A DNA stretch of 48,500 nucleotides from Chloroflexota bacterium (GTDB lineage: Bacteria > Chloroflexota > UBA11872 > UBA12225). Positions within the stretch are counted from its first letter, which is position 1. Every line of letters starts with the position of its first letter. Position numbers and translations under genes: made by a program. The stretch lies in contig SHXX01000008.1 of NCBI GenBank assembly GCA_009693165.1, positions 1-48,500 on the forward strand. The letters run 5' to 3'. Below, piece by piece: positions 25,475 to 38,702 of this stretch. The notes under the pieces were generated by a model. The model had not been told where the DNA came from, searched no databases, and saw only the letters and a program-made list of their open reading frames with translations.

Positions 25475-25720
25475 ATGGCTGAATACGATTTCTTTGCAAC
25501 CCTCCGGGAAGAACTGAACCAGATCGAACGTGAGGCCGATGGCCCGGGTGTGCACGATGCCGTGCGCGACTTCGCACAGGCAACCGGCACCACCGAAGCT
25601 CGTGCGTTGGCAGCATTCTGGCGCGCAAGCAAGCGGCATGGCGAATCCCTCGAGGCCTTCGCCACCGAGGTGCGTGAACAGCGCGAACGCGAGCTCGCGA
25701 CCCGCGGCGCCCACGCCTGA
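25475..25720 (+). CDS. Small hypothetical protein (81 aa)
   Basis: I do not recognise this family. The 81 aa product is soluble, charged and probably all-helical: MAEYDFFATLREELNQIEREADG, a middle alanine-rich helix and a very acidic/basic C-terminal helix (EAFATEVREQRERELATRG). The start is the ATG at 25475 (a GTG directly before it is possible). It lies between the clpC terminator and the GT4 genes, so it is probably transcribed separately from clpC. The regular codon usage and absence of an overlapping better frame support it as a real gene. Confidence 0.6.
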   Translation: MAEYDFFATLREELNQIEREADGPGVHDAVRDFAQATGTTEARALAAFWRASKRHGESLEAFATEVREQRERELATRGAHA

Positions 25721-25825
25721 CGAGAAGAAGCGTGTAGTCAGGAGCGATGGGGTGAGGAGGCTTCACAACCACGGTGATGCCCACCACCCTGACGCGACCT
25801 GTCCCGTTCATCCGTTCCCCCGGAT

Positions 25826-27034
25826 GTGGTTGACGGTCGAACGGTCGCGCTCAACGGTCACTTCCTTGCCCATCCGGCGACCGGCAGTGGCCAGTATGTC
25901 TCGCACCTCATCGGCGCAACCGAGCGCCTAGGTGGCGAAACCTCGCTGCGGCCATTTGTGTCCGACCACACAACCCGACCACAGCCAGCGGCATTTCGCA
26001 CGCAGCCGACGCTCGCCGCGTTACCCGCGACATTCGCTACCCGACGGATGCCGAACGACCTGCGCAAGGTCATTTGGGAACAACTGACCTTTCCCCTCGC
26101 GGCGCGCCGGACCGGAGCGGACTGCGCTCATGTCCCGTACTTCGGGTCACCCGTGATGACCCGAGGCATCCCAACGGTAGTCACCATCCACGACCTGATC
26201 CCGTTGGTCATGCCCGCCTACGTCACCACACCACTGGTCGCCCTCTACAACCACCTGGTCAGCGCCGGCGCCCGCGCGGCGACACTTGTCATGGCGGATT
26301 CCGAAGCATCGCGCCGGGACATCATCAGACTGCTTGGCATCGCACCGGAACGGGTACGGACGGTCTATCTGGGGGTCGACCCGCACCTGGGCAAAGCCGT
26401 GCCGTTCAACGTACGCGAAGCCGTCCGCAGCAAATACGGCCTTCCCGAACGCTTCCTCCTCTACCTTGGCGGCTTTGATGTACGAAAGAACCTGACCGGA
26501 TTAGTGGACGCCATTGCATCACTGGACCCATCCACCGGAGTGCATCTGGTGATTGCGGGACGGGTACCACACCCGGGGCGAAGGCCACACCTCTTTCCAG
26601 ACATCCGGCACAGGGTCAACGAAGCAGGTCTGCAAAGCACCGTCCACTTTCCGGGCTTCATCGAAGAAGAAGACAAGGCTGCCTTGATGCAACTGGCGAC
26701 GGCATTCGTCTTCCCATCAACCTATGAAGGGTTCGGCCTCGACCCTCTAGAAGCCCTGCAGGCCGGCACACCCGTTGTCTGCGCCAATCGCACATCCCTT
26801 CCCGAACTGATGGGTGACGCGGCCATCATGTTCGACCCGGATACACCTGGCGAACTTGCGACCATCCTTGACCGGATCTGGCGGGACGAGGGTCTACGGA
26901 ATGACCTCTCGACGCGTGGCCCAAAGCAAGCTTCGCGCTTCACCTGGGAGGATTGCGCGCGTCAGACCTCCGATGCGTACAAATGGGCAATCGACGCGCC
27001 CACGGTGCGAAGCGTCTCCGGACGGGCACCGTGA
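25826..27034 (+). CDS. Glycosyltransferase family 4 (mannosyltransferase-like)
   Basis: Retaining GT-B glycosyltransferase of about 402 aa. The N-terminal acceptor domain begins VALNGHFLAHPATGSGQYVSHL, the glycine-rich opening of GT4 enzymes, and contains the TIHDLIPLVMP segment. The donor domain has RFLLYLGGFDVRKNLTGLVDAI (about residue 210), VHFPGFIEEEDKAALMQLATAFVFPSTYEGFGLDPLEALQAGTPVV (about 275-320) with the E-x7-E motif, and SLPELMGDAAIMFDP. The start is GTG at 25826, with no strong ribosome binding site. The next GT4 gene starts 64 bases after its stop, and the two probably act in one pathway. Acceptor and sugar are unknown. Confidence 0.85.
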   Translation: MVDGRTVALNGHFLAHPATGSGQYVSHLIGATERLGGETSLRPFVSDHTTRPQPAAFRTQPTLAALPATFATRRMPNDLRKVIWEQLTFPLAARRTGADCAHVPYFGSPVMTRGIPTVVTIHDLIPLVMPAYVTTPLVALYNHLVSAGARAATLVMADSEASRRDIIRLLGIAPERVRTVYLGVDPHLGKAVPFNVREAVRSKYGLPERFLLYLGGFDVRKNLTGLVDAIASLDPSTGVHLVIAGRVPHPGRRPHLFPDIRHRVNEAGLQSTVHFPGFIEEEDKAALMQLATAFVFPSTYEGFGLDPLEALQAGTPVVCANRTSLPELMGDAAIMFDPDTPGELATILDRIWRDEGLRNDLSTRGPKQASRFTWEDCARQTSDAYKWAIDAPTVRSVSGRAP

Positions 27035-27098
27035 CCATCATGCGACTTCCGCGCCCGCAAACCCGTCAATCATCAATGTCCCGGGTCAGGAGAGATCC

Positions 27099-28211
27099 AT
27101 GCGGGTCCTGATGATCTCGAAGGCATGCATCGCCGGGGCCTATCAGAGGAAACTCGAGGAGATTGCCTCACACGGCGTTGATCTCACGGTCATCGTTCCA
27201 CCGTACTGGCGGGACGACGCCGGACGCCGGGTGCCTTTGGAACGGAGGCACACCGATGGATATCGCCTGATCGAGACCCCGATGGCCTTCAACGGCCACT
27301 TCCACTTCCACTTCTACCCGGGACTGGCAACCCTGATACGCGATACGCGCCCTGATCTGATCCACATCGATGAGGAACCCTACAACGTCGCAACCGCGCA
27401 CGCACTTTGGCTAGCGCGTCGCAGCGGCGCGCGCACCCTCTTCTTCACCTGGCAGAACTTGAACCGCGCGTACCCCCTGCCATTCCGCCTCATCGAACGG
27501 TATGTGTACCGGAACATCGGGGGCGCCTTGGCAGGCAATCGTGACGCCGCCGATGTCCTTCGTGCAAAAGGCTATGCGGGACCATCGTGGGTGATACCTC
27601 AGTTCGGCGTTGATCCGGCACTCTTCCGCCCCAAGTCCGAACGCAAGTCCAGTACGCCGTTTACCGTTGGGTGGTTCTCCGGGCGGCTTCACGCCTTCAA
27701 GGGGGTTCATCTCCTCGTGGAAGCCGTGGCCTCACTGGGCGACGATACCCGCCTGGATATTCTGGGTTGGGGGCCAGAAGAGAACCGTCTGCGCACCCTC
27801 GCGGCGGAACGTGGACTGGGTGACCGGTTCCGCATCGTCCCGGGTGTACCATCGCACGAGGTGCCGGCGTTCGCTTCCCTACTGGATGTCGCCGTACTGC
27901 CATCCCTGTCTACCGCAAGGTGGAAAGAGCAATTCGGGCGCATGTTGATCGAGGCAATGTCCTGCAATGTCGCCGTCGTCGGATCGGATTCGGGCGAGAT
28001 CCCGCACCTGATCGCCGATGCAGGATTGGTCTTTCCCGAGGGTGACATCGCGGCCCTGACATCCTGCCTGCGTCGCCTGCGCGACGACCATGCGCTGCGG
28101 CAGGATTTCGTGCGTCGTGGTCACGACCGAGTTCATGCCAACTTCACGCAGGCAAGGATTGCCGAAGCGACTGTGGACGCCTACCAGGCCATCATGGGAT
28201 CGCCGCGCTAA
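27099..28211 (+). CDS. Glycosyltransferase family 4
   Basis: A 370 aa GT-B enzyme. MRVLMISKACIAGAYQRKLEEIASHGVDLTVIVPPYW is the typical N-terminal fold, RPDLIHIDEEPYNVATAHALWLARR follows, and the donor domain has FTVGWFSGRLHAFKGVHLLVEAV (about residue 190), VPSHEVPAFASLLDVAVLPSL and EQFGRMLIEAMSCNVAVVGSDSGEIPHLI with the E-x7-E motif. The ATG at 27099 is preceded by AGGAGAG, a clear ribosome binding site; the frame upstream is open but does not look conserved. It ends 28 bases before the convergent CehA-like gene. Substrate unknown. Confidence 0.87.
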   Translation: MRVLMISKACIAGAYQRKLEEIASHGVDLTVIVPPYWRDDAGRRVPLERRHTDGYRLIETPMAFNGHFHFHFYPGLATLIRDTRPDLIHIDEEPYNVATAHALWLARRSGARTLFFTWQNLNRAYPLPFRLIERYVYRNIGGALAGNRDAADVLRAKGYAGPSWVIPQFGVDPALFRPKSERKSSTPFTVGWFSGRLHAFKGVHLLVEAVASLGDDTRLDILGWGPEENRLRTLAAERGLGDRFRIVPGVPSHEVPAFASLLDVAVLPSLSTARWKEQFGRMLIEAMSCNVAVVGSDSGEIPHLIADAGLVFPEGDIAALTSCLRRLRDDHALRQDFVRRGHDRVHANFTQARIAEATVDAYQAIMGSPR

Positions 28212-28238
28212 CCACACATGGCATTGGCGGGTTTGCTT

Positions 28239-29732
28239 CTAGCGACCGACCCACACGGGATTGGTGATCGCAAGCAACTCGGTGGTTCCGGCACGCACCA
28301 GATGCACCCGGAACCAGGTGCCTTCGGCCGGGCGGGACCGCAGCGTGTAGGTCACGACAGTGTCATCGGTTGGTGCCGGACGCATGTCCACGACCTGTCC
28401 GTCACGCACAAGCCTCAATTCGCTTCCGGCCTGGGCACCTCGCACCTCGACAACAACGTCAGCGGCATTGCGTGGAACGGTCTCACCGGGACCGGGTGAC
28501 TGCCACGCGAGGTGTGGCCCGCGCGAGAGGAATGATCGTCCGGCGCTCACCGAGGCTAAGATGCCGGACACGTCCGGAATCGCGTGCACGTAGGTGAACC
28601 CGACGCGGTCAGCGTGAAGCGGGGCCGCGTGTGCGTCGGTGCCGGCGGTCGCCGGTACCCTCCATCCAAGTGCGAGCCACCGGTCCCAGAGAGTCATGGC
28701 GTCATCATTCTGTCGACGTGGCCAATCGCCGTTCATCACCTCGATTAGATTTGTGTACGAAGGCGCGTCGTCAAAATCCCAGTGGCAACCAGTGCACATC
28801 GGATAGCCGGCAGACCGCGGATGGTTTACGACAAACAGGCCACCTCGTGACTGGACCGCGCTTGCTGTCTCGGCCATCGTGCGAGTTGGGCGGTGCACGG
28901 AGTACGTCAGCGCACGGGCATCCTCGCCAACCTCAACCCCCTCGGCATCGCCAACCGGGACCACATCGCTCGAAGGTGGCACCGTACGCCAATCCACCCA
29001 GTCCTCGACACCCAGGACGTTGGCATGACCAAAGAATGTCGTCAGTTCCATGCCCGGGATGACCACGGTTGCGAGGCCCGCCGCGGCTAGCGCCTCGCGC
29101 AGGTGGCGCGTGCCACTAACAGTGTTGTGATCGGTCAGTGCCACGAAATCCAGACTGAACCGCCGTACATGGTCGACGATTGCTTCGACCGACCAGCGTC
29201 CATCCGAGTGATCCGAATGGATGTGTAGGTCGCCCTTCAGCCACCGGGGGGTTCCGTCGCCGAGGTCGGAGAGCATTGCCGGCTGGTCGGCAGGCGGAAC
29301 AGGGTCATGAGGTGTGATCGCCCCAAGCAACGTGGAATCAACGATCGCTTCCCCAGTCATCGAACCGGTCACAGCGAAGGTGTAGCGGACACCTCCGACC
29401 TCAGACGGAACAACGCAGTGGACATCGATCGCGACCGTCCACTCGCCAGCAACAACCGGCCCGTCAACAAACCCGACCGTTGATCCCCGATCGGCAACGG
29501 TCACCATCTGTGCAGGTTCATGTCGATGGGCCGCGCCACGGCAGGTACCACCGGGCTCAAAGACCGCCAAGGTGACCAGGTTCCGGATGCCGTTCACCCG
29601 TGACGGCTCAAAGGTGACCCGAAAATCGAGGCGATCCACTCCGGCTGGAACCACGGCTGGAACGAGCAGCGTGTGGCGAGCGACCGACGGTCTCAGGAAC
29701 CCGGACGCCTCAACGATCGAGACCGGATCCAT
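28239..29732 (-). CDS. CehA/McbA-family metallohydrolase (PHP domain)
   Basis: A 497 aa protein with an N-terminal beta-sandwich region (about 1-155) and a PHP-type metallohydrolase domain. The metal-site motifs are GDLHIHSDHSDGRW (about residue 168), VALTDHNTVSG, IPGMELTTFFGHANVLG and GLFVVNHPRSAGYP. A C-terminal beta domain follows. CehA and McbA were described as carbaryl hydrolases, but the natural substrates of most members are unknown. Its ATG directly abuts the stop codon of the DUF6807 gene, so the two are very probably co-translated. Together with the isomerase-like gene this suggests a sugar or sugar-derivative catabolic unit. Confidence 0.8.
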   Translation of the reverse strand: MDPVSIVEASGFLRPSVARHTLLVPAVVPAGVDRLDFRVTFEPSRVNGIRNLVTLAVFEPGGTCRGAAHRHEPAQMVTVADRGSTVGFVDGPVVAGEWTVAIDVHCVVPSEVGGVRYTFAVTGSMTGEAIVDSTLLGAITPHDPVPPADQPAMLSDLGDGTPRWLKGDLHIHSDHSDGRWSVEAIVDHVRRFSLDFVALTDHNTVSGTRHLREALAAAGLATVVIPGMELTTFFGHANVLGVEDWVDWRTVPPSSDVVPVGDAEGVEVGEDARALTYSVHRPTRTMAETASAVQSRGGLFVVNHPRSAGYPMCTGCHWDFDDAPSYTNLIEVMNGDWPRRQNDDAMTLWDRWLALGWRVPATAGTDAHAAPLHADRVGFTYVHAIPDVSGILASVSAGRSFLSRGPHLAWQSPGPGETVPRNAADVVVEVRGAQAGSELRLVRDGQVVDMRPAPTDDTVVTYTLRSRPAEGTWFRVHLVRAGTTELLAITNPVWVGR

Positions 29733-31151
29733 TCAGCACAACTCCACCGTCGGGGGATTGGCGAAGTCGTGGTAGCGATCTCGCACGGACCCGGCTGCCG
29801 CATCGCCCCGGTGAACAAGAATGCGGTACCGGAAGACCCGTGATTCGTACGGTGGAATGATGAAGTCACCCCGGTGTGCATCGGTGTCGCCATAAAAGTC
29901 GTGCAGGCCAAACGGGTTCGCGGTCATGAGACCGTAGTTGCGCACGTGCCAGTGAGTCGGGAAGCGCGGGTTCGTGGGATGGTCCATGATCGCAACGCCA
30001 ACAACCTGTTCGGCAACTGGACCAGAGTAATCGCACCACGAAGCACGCCGCCCCCATGCCTCATCCTCACCGATGGCCCCATCGCTGGTCTCAATGCGAC
30101 CAGCCCCATCCTGGTTAGCCTTCGTCGGCCCATTCATACTCGTTGCAACGCGGATGGCCACGATCCCTGCCTCCTTGGTGTCACCCATCGTGACCTGGCC
30201 GTGGCTCGCACTGAACCTGATGCTGATCTCCACAAGACGCTCATCCCGTCCGACGTTGAATACGGTCACGCGGCGTGTATCGGTCATGGCAATGGATCCC
30301 CATCGGTCAATCCATTCACTACCCGCGTCAAACGATCCGTAGACCGGTCCTGAAATAAGTCGGGAGAAGCCAGCATGCCTGATGGTGGCCTTGCCATACC
30401 CTTCGAGCCAGTTGTCGTGACCATTCAGGTCACCGTGTGCCGTCCACATGCCCCGGTGGTGGGGATGATCACTGGTCTCACCCTCGATACCCTCAGTCAT
30501 GGGGAACGCACGGGTGACTGACAGTCCTGTCGGGCCAACCACGGGATGGAAGTACGGCCGCTGACCATCCGCACTGAACCGGTACGACGTGAAGTGGTCA
30601 CCTTCGATGTCGATGGCGAGCTCACCATCAGGGAGTTCCGTTAGCACCATACCGGGAAGCTTTTCCCGTGGAACCCGGGGCACCTCGACAACTTCCTCGG
30701 GTGCGTCTTCGACGGCCTCATCCGTACTGGCCTCTGCGTTCACTTCTGATGAAGCGGCTGGTGCGCTTTCAATCACGACCGCCGCCTGAACATCAGCCAC
30801 TGGAACAACTTCGGCCACGGGCGCGGCATCTTGTGGCCATGCAACCTCTACAACATGCGCGTCGGGTGGTGTGTCCTCGACCACTGGAGCGATCGGCGGT
30901 CCAGGCTCCAACCGATAGCTTCGCGAGGCATGGGCCTCAAGGTCACGCACGATGAACGCGAGAAGAAGCCGCTCATCCGCGCTGACGCCTGACGTCTCAG
31001 ACTGACACGGGACTTCATTGCCGACATCATCAAAAAGCCGAAGTGTTGGAGCCGGCGCCGGTGGCACGGGAAGTTGCACCCATACCGGGCACGCGATACG
31101 GGGGTGTGGACCCGCGCGGACGATGAACTCAAGCGGCTCCATGAACTGCAC
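29733..31151 (-). CDS. DUF6807 (PmoA-family) protein with an acidic linker
   Basis: A 472 aa protein. The C-terminal part (about 165-472) matches the family annotated as PmoA or DUF6807: the HPHHRGMWTAHGDLNGHDNWLE signature, YFHPVVGPTGLSVTRAFP, and SWCDYSGPVAEQVVGVAIMDHPTNPRFPTHWHVRNYGLMTANPFG. The family is unrelated to particulate methane monooxygenase subunits in the usual sense and has no settled function. An N-terminal segment (about 1-80) is joined by about 80 residues of low-complexity, acidic Ala/Pro/Val/Glu-rich sequence, which is unusual. The start overlaps the end of the isomerase gene by 23 bases; an internal ATG at 31142 is possible. Confidence 0.75.
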   Translation of the reverse strand: MQFMEPLEFIVRAGPHPRIACPVWVQLPVPPAPAPTLRLFDDVGNEVPCQSETSGVSADERLLLAFIVRDLEAHASRSYRLEPGPPIAPVVEDTPPDAHVVEVAWPQDAAPVAEVVPVADVQAAVVIESAPAASSEVNAEASTDEAVEDAPEEVVEVPRVPREKLPGMVLTELPDGELAIDIEGDHFTSYRFSADGQRPYFHPVVGPTGLSVTRAFPMTEGIEGETSDHPHHRGMWTAHGDLNGHDNWLEGYGKATIRHAGFSRLISGPVYGSFDAGSEWIDRWGSIAMTDTRRVTVFNVGRDERLVEISIRFSASHGQVTMGDTKEAGIVAIRVATSMNGPTKANQDGAGRIETSDGAIGEDEAWGRRASWCDYSGPVAEQVVGVAIMDHPTNPRFPTHWHVRNYGLMTANPFGLHDFYGDTDAHRGDFIIPPYESRVFRYRILVHRGDAAAGSVRDRYHDFANPPTVELC

Positions 31152-32007
31152 CTTCCGACACCCCGGCCGTGGCCCAGGATTCTTTCAAGTACGCGATGCT
31201 CTCGCGGGCTATCGTCTCCGGGCCTGGCCGGAAATCGAACGGTTCGATCGATACCCAACCGTCGTAGCCGATTGCCTTCAATGCAGACATGATCGGCACA
31301 AAGTCGATCAATCCGGAACCCGGGTGACCCCGGTTCTCATCGTTCGCCTGCACGTACGCAACCGATCGCCCAACCCGGCGGATAATTTCTGGAATGGCAT
31401 CGCCACTGACACGACCCTCGGCCGCAAGGCTCTTCACATCCAGGACCAACCGGAGGTTGGGGTGGTCCAGTTCGCGGATGAGCGAGAGCGATTCATTGCA
31501 GGAGTTGATGACATCAGTCTCGGCCCCGGGAAGCGGTTCGAGGCAAAGCGTCACTCCGGCCGCCGCTACAGCGGGCATTGCCGCCGCAAGTGACGAGCCT
31601 AGCAGCTTGGTGGCCTCTTCAACCGACAACCCACCCGTGGTCGATCGCTGACGCGGCGAACCAAGGACCAGCACACCACCGCCAAGGTCAGCGCAGAGGG
31701 CAGCCAATTCCCCTAGGTATGCGACTGTCTTGGTCCGTACGTGCACATCCGGGTGGGTCAGGTGCCAACCCTCGAACTCTGCAGCCGGACCGGCAAGCAA
31801 CCAATGCAAACCGGTAACCGTCAGTCCAAGCCGGGCAGCCTCATTGCGGACCTCGCGCCGACGGGCGGACGAAATCTCACTCGCCCTCGCCGCCAAGGTA
31901 AACGGCGCGATCTCTACGCCCTCATAGCCTAGGGAAGCGAGACACGCAAACTGCAATGAGATGTCCCATCCCTCGAACATCTCATTGCAACTCGCCCAAC
32001 GAACCAT
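31129..32007 (-). CDS. Sugar phosphate isomerase/epimerase (xylose isomerase-like TIM barrel)
   Basis: A 292 aa AP-endonuclease-2/xylose-isomerase-like TIM barrel. Readable strands are FACLASLGYEGVEIAPFTL (the EIAP position), GLTVTGLHWLLAGP, VLVLGSPRQR, VTLCLEPLPGAETDVINSCNESLSLI (metal-ligand Glu), LRLVLDVKSLAAEG (Asp), VAYVQANDENRGHPGSG (His) and GWVSIEPFDFRPGP (the last metal-ligand Glu). The ATG at 32007 is preceded by GGTGAG. It is followed by the DUF6807 gene with an overlap of 23 bases, the first step of a probable three-gene operon. Isomerase or epimerase specificity cannot be told from sequence. Confidence 0.85.
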   Translation of the reverse strand: MVRWASCNEMFEGWDISLQFACLASLGYEGVEIAPFTLAARASEISSARRREVRNEAARLGLTVTGLHWLLAGPAAEFEGWHLTHPDVHVRTKTVAYLGELAALCADLGGGVLVLGSPRQRSTTGGLSVEEATKLLGSSLAAAMPAVAAAGVTLCLEPLPGAETDVINSCNESLSLIRELDHPNLRLVLDVKSLAAEGRVSGDAIPEIIRRVGRSVAYVQANDENRGHPGSGLIDFVPIMSALKAIGYDGWVSIEPFDFRPGPETIARESIAYLKESWATAGVSEGAVHGAA

Positions 32008-32129
32008 CTCACCCGACCCTTCACGAACACCTGCCCAAGAAGGACGCCAGCGCACCGCCTCGCGAGTCTACCAACGCCCTCGAACAACCCCTTGGACGTG
32101 AACGTCAACCCAACCCGAACCTCAAGCAA

Positions 32130-32570
32130 TCACCCCTGGCCGTCAGGCTTTGCCGACCTTGGCGGACGCGATACACGCCCCCTGACCGTACGCCGAACCC
32201 GTGGCAAACCTCGAAGGCCATCATTAGGCTGAGAAACCCTAGATCTGGAAACCCGTCCACTTGCAATCCCGGTCGCAACCGGCGGCTCATCAACCACAGT
32301 CACATCTGCCTCGACGAGCACCGAACGAGCCCAATCATGGGCGTCTGATAGGTTCCGATCACTCAACGCCATCCGGGCAATGCGCACCAACAGCGCCGCA
32401 TCATCCATCGTGATGAGCCGTTCGGCGACACCGCGCTGATGCAAATCCGACCACTCACGCAGGAAGGCACGATACGCATCCGCGGACCCGGTGCGAATCA
32501 TCGCCGCCAACTCAAGCCTGTAGCGACTAAGATCAGGCGGCACCATGGACCCACCCGGCGCACCACGCAT
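32130..32570 (-). CDS. Hypothetical protein (146 aa)
   Basis: I do not recognise the family. The first 95 residues look helical and folded (LSRYRLELAAMIRTGSADAYRAFLREWSDL, then AALLVRIARMALSDRNLSDAHDWARSVL), and the last 50 are rich in Arg, Pro and Ser and probably disordered. The ATG at 32570 has AAGGGGG 5 bases upstream, a good ribosome binding site. A GTG at 32573 is an alternative. It precedes the isomerase gene by about 120 bases on the same strand, and diverges from the Lon-domain gene. Confidence 0.55.
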   Translation of the reverse strand: MRGAPGGSMVPPDLSRYRLELAAMIRTGSADAYRAFLREWSDLHQRGVAERLITMDDAALLVRIARMALSDRNLSDAHDWARSVLVEADVTVVDEPPVATGIASGRVSRSRVSQPNDGLRGLPRVRRTVRGRVSRPPRSAKPDGQG

Positions 32571-32681
32571 CACATCCCCCTTGACTGGATCCGATACCTG
32601 CGGATCGGATCATGAACCGAACCCACGGAGACCCGCAGGAAACGTGCGAAACTTGCGAAAACCCGTAGGAAGGCAATCACG

Positions 32682-33404
32682 ATGTACCGGGTCGGACTGC
32701 CACTATTCCCACTGAATGTCGTCCTCTTCCCCGACGCGCCCCTACCCCTCCACATCTTCGAAGAGCGGTACCGGGAGATGATCAGGGAATGCCTGGAAAA
32801 CGACCGCAGCTTTGGCGTCATCCTGGCCACTCCACAAGAAACCACGGCCGGTACAGGACACCACTACTCCATCGGGACAATTGCCCACATTGTGGAAACC
32901 CGACCCTATCCAGACGGACGGTTCGACATCCTGTGCCTTGGACGCGAACGCTTCAGGGTCGAATCCCATCAAAGCGACCGAGCGTTCCACACTGCCTCCG
33001 TGACCATCCTCAGCGAAACCGGAGCCCGTCCGGCTCATGCTGATGCGGACGAAGGTACGGTAAACGGTGGCGCCATCGCGACCCAGACCATTGTGGAACT
33101 ACGGATAGTGCTAACCACGCTCATCAGCGCCACGGTTGACGACGACGCCCGCGCAGAGCAACTAGGGCGAATTGTGCAAGCGATACCAAATGAACCGATC
33201 GCACTCTCCTACTTCGCTGCGCGCATCCTGCCAACCGCGAACCTCGCTGACCGGCAGGAACTCCTGGAAATCCCAGACGTATCAAGCCGGCTCATAAAGA
33301 TTCAACAACACCTCAAACGGGAACGGTTGGTGGCAAACCAACTGGAAGACATCAGCAAGAACCCACTCATCAGGGGAGAAACCGCCGGAACCGTCTTCAA
33401 CTGA
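32682..33404 (+). CDS. Lon N-terminal (LON) domain protein
   Basis: A 240 aa stand-alone LON substrate-binding domain (the COG2802 type) without ATPase or protease domains. The family signature LPLFPLNVVLFPDAPLPLHIFEERYREMIRECL opens the protein, followed by FGVILATP, IGTIAHIVETRPYPDGRFDILCLGRERFRV and a C-terminal helical bundle (DRQELLEIPDVSSRLIKIQQHLKRE). The ATG has AGGAAGG about 9 bases upstream. Such proteins are proposed to recognise protein substrates; no partner is evident here. It ends 26 bases before the convergent tRNA-Leu gene. Confidence 0.9.
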   Translation: MYRVGLPLFPLNVVLFPDAPLPLHIFEERYREMIRECLENDRSFGVILATPQETTAGTGHHYSIGTIAHIVETRPYPDGRFDILCLGRERFRVESHQSDRAFHTASVTILSETGARPAHADADEGTVNGGAIATQTIVELRIVLTTLISATVDDDARAEQLGRIVQAIPNEPIALSYFAARILPTANLADRQELLEIPDVSSRLIKIQQHLKRERLVANQLEDISKNPLIRGETAGTVFN

Positions 33405-33429
33405 CGGAGCCTGGCATCAACCGTGATCT

Positions 33430-33515
33430 TGGTGCGGAAGGCGGGAGTCGAACCCGCACGCCTTGGGAGGCACAAGTTCCTAAGACTTGCGTGTCTGCCA
33501 TTCCACCACTTCCGC
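33430..33515 (-). tRNA. tRNA-Leu (UAG anticodon)
   Basis: The acceptor stem GCGGAAG pairs with CTTCCGC, with discriminator A and a genomically encoded CCA (33432-33430). The anticodon arm is CAAGT-CTTAGGA-ACTTG, giving anticodon UAG (33482-33480), which reads CUN leucine codons. A long variable arm (TGCCTCCCAAGGCGT) and a TTCGACT T-loop mark a class II tRNA. It follows the rRNA terminator by about 60 bases, so it is probably not part of the rRNA transcript. Confidence 0.95.
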
Positions 33516-33576
33516 GCACCGTCAGTCTACCTTGCGAAAGTCAAGACCTGACCACTGATGTACCAATGGCCAACGC

Positions 33577-33604
33577 AAAACGCCCCATCGAAACCGATGA
33601 GGCG
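33577..33604 (-). terminator. Rho-independent terminator of the rRNA operon
   Basis: In the minus-strand RNA, CGCCTCATCG pairs with CGATGGGGCG (ten pairs, one G-U) around a GTTT loop, followed by TTTT. It lies about 100 bases after the 23S 3' end. Confidence 0.8.
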
Positions 33605-33705
33605 TAGGCGAACCAGACGACATTCGATGTTGGCCACCCCAGATGAGCCGGGGTATGGAGATAGTTGCCGGAACCCAACCAGTCTGATGCTGGCTCACAA
33701 GAAAA

Positions 33706-36727
<3,022 letters not shown>

Positions 36728-37158
36728 TGCCTTCTAATTGCGAACCGTTGTTGCGTCACACCAGTTGAAGTGTCCGAACAACATCATCACCATACGCCCG
36801 GCACATCTGCTGTGCGCCGGCGCGCTCATCATCTAGCTGCCCATTGCCGTCTCGTTGCCTCGCAATTGCGGGTCGGATCGGGTGGCAGCGATGTGGCAAA
36901 AACCTACCATCGCATGTCGTATCTGGTTGTCAAGGTGCAACGCCGGACCACAAAGTGATCCGGCGTCTCTTGGGTCGCAGCGACTTAACGTCACCGCCAC
37001 CGCTGAAGCGTGGAAGGAAGCGCAGGCCATGAGACTGAGCCCGCGAGATCAGGCAGATACGTACTGGTCAGCAAGGGCTGCCGGTCGCTCTGATCGACCT
37101 GGAAGTCGTGAAGCCTCCTACCGCGACCAAGTCGGGTGGGGTCACTGCACTCCGTAAG
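36728..37158 (-). other. 16S-23S internal transcribed spacer without tRNA genes
   Basis: About 430 bases. I searched by eye for the T-loop and CCA patterns of tRNA-Ile and tRNA-Ala and found neither. It contains the 3' arm of the 16S processing stem (37003-37021), a hairpin of 11 pairs with a TTT loop (36941-36965), and a CCGGCGCAC hairpin near 36810. Confidence 0.75.
37003..37021 (-). other. 16S processing stem, 3' arm
   Basis: In the minus-strand RNA this reads GCTTCCTTCCACGCTTCAG, the exact complement of 38855-38837 in the leader. The two arms form 19 perfect base pairs around the 16S gene, the expected RNase III processing helix. I saw no equivalent stem around the 23S gene. Confidence 0.7.

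Positions 37159-38702
<1,544 letters not shown>

Noticed and set aside
33540-33705. Possible 5S rRNA gene after the 23S
   Set aside because: The segment lacks the conserved 5S pattern around CCGAAC...GGAAGTTAAG and instead holds a terminator; nothing 5S-like was seen elsewhere in the window.
36910-36935. Internal promoter in the rRNA spacer (minus-strand TTGACA near 36930)
   Set aside because: Only the -35-like box is good; the sequences 17-18 bases downstream do not resemble a -10 box.
36728-37158. tRNA-Ile or tRNA-Ala in the rRNA spacer
   Set aside because: No T-arm (GGTTCGA/GGTTCAA) with matching acceptor stem could be found on either strand.
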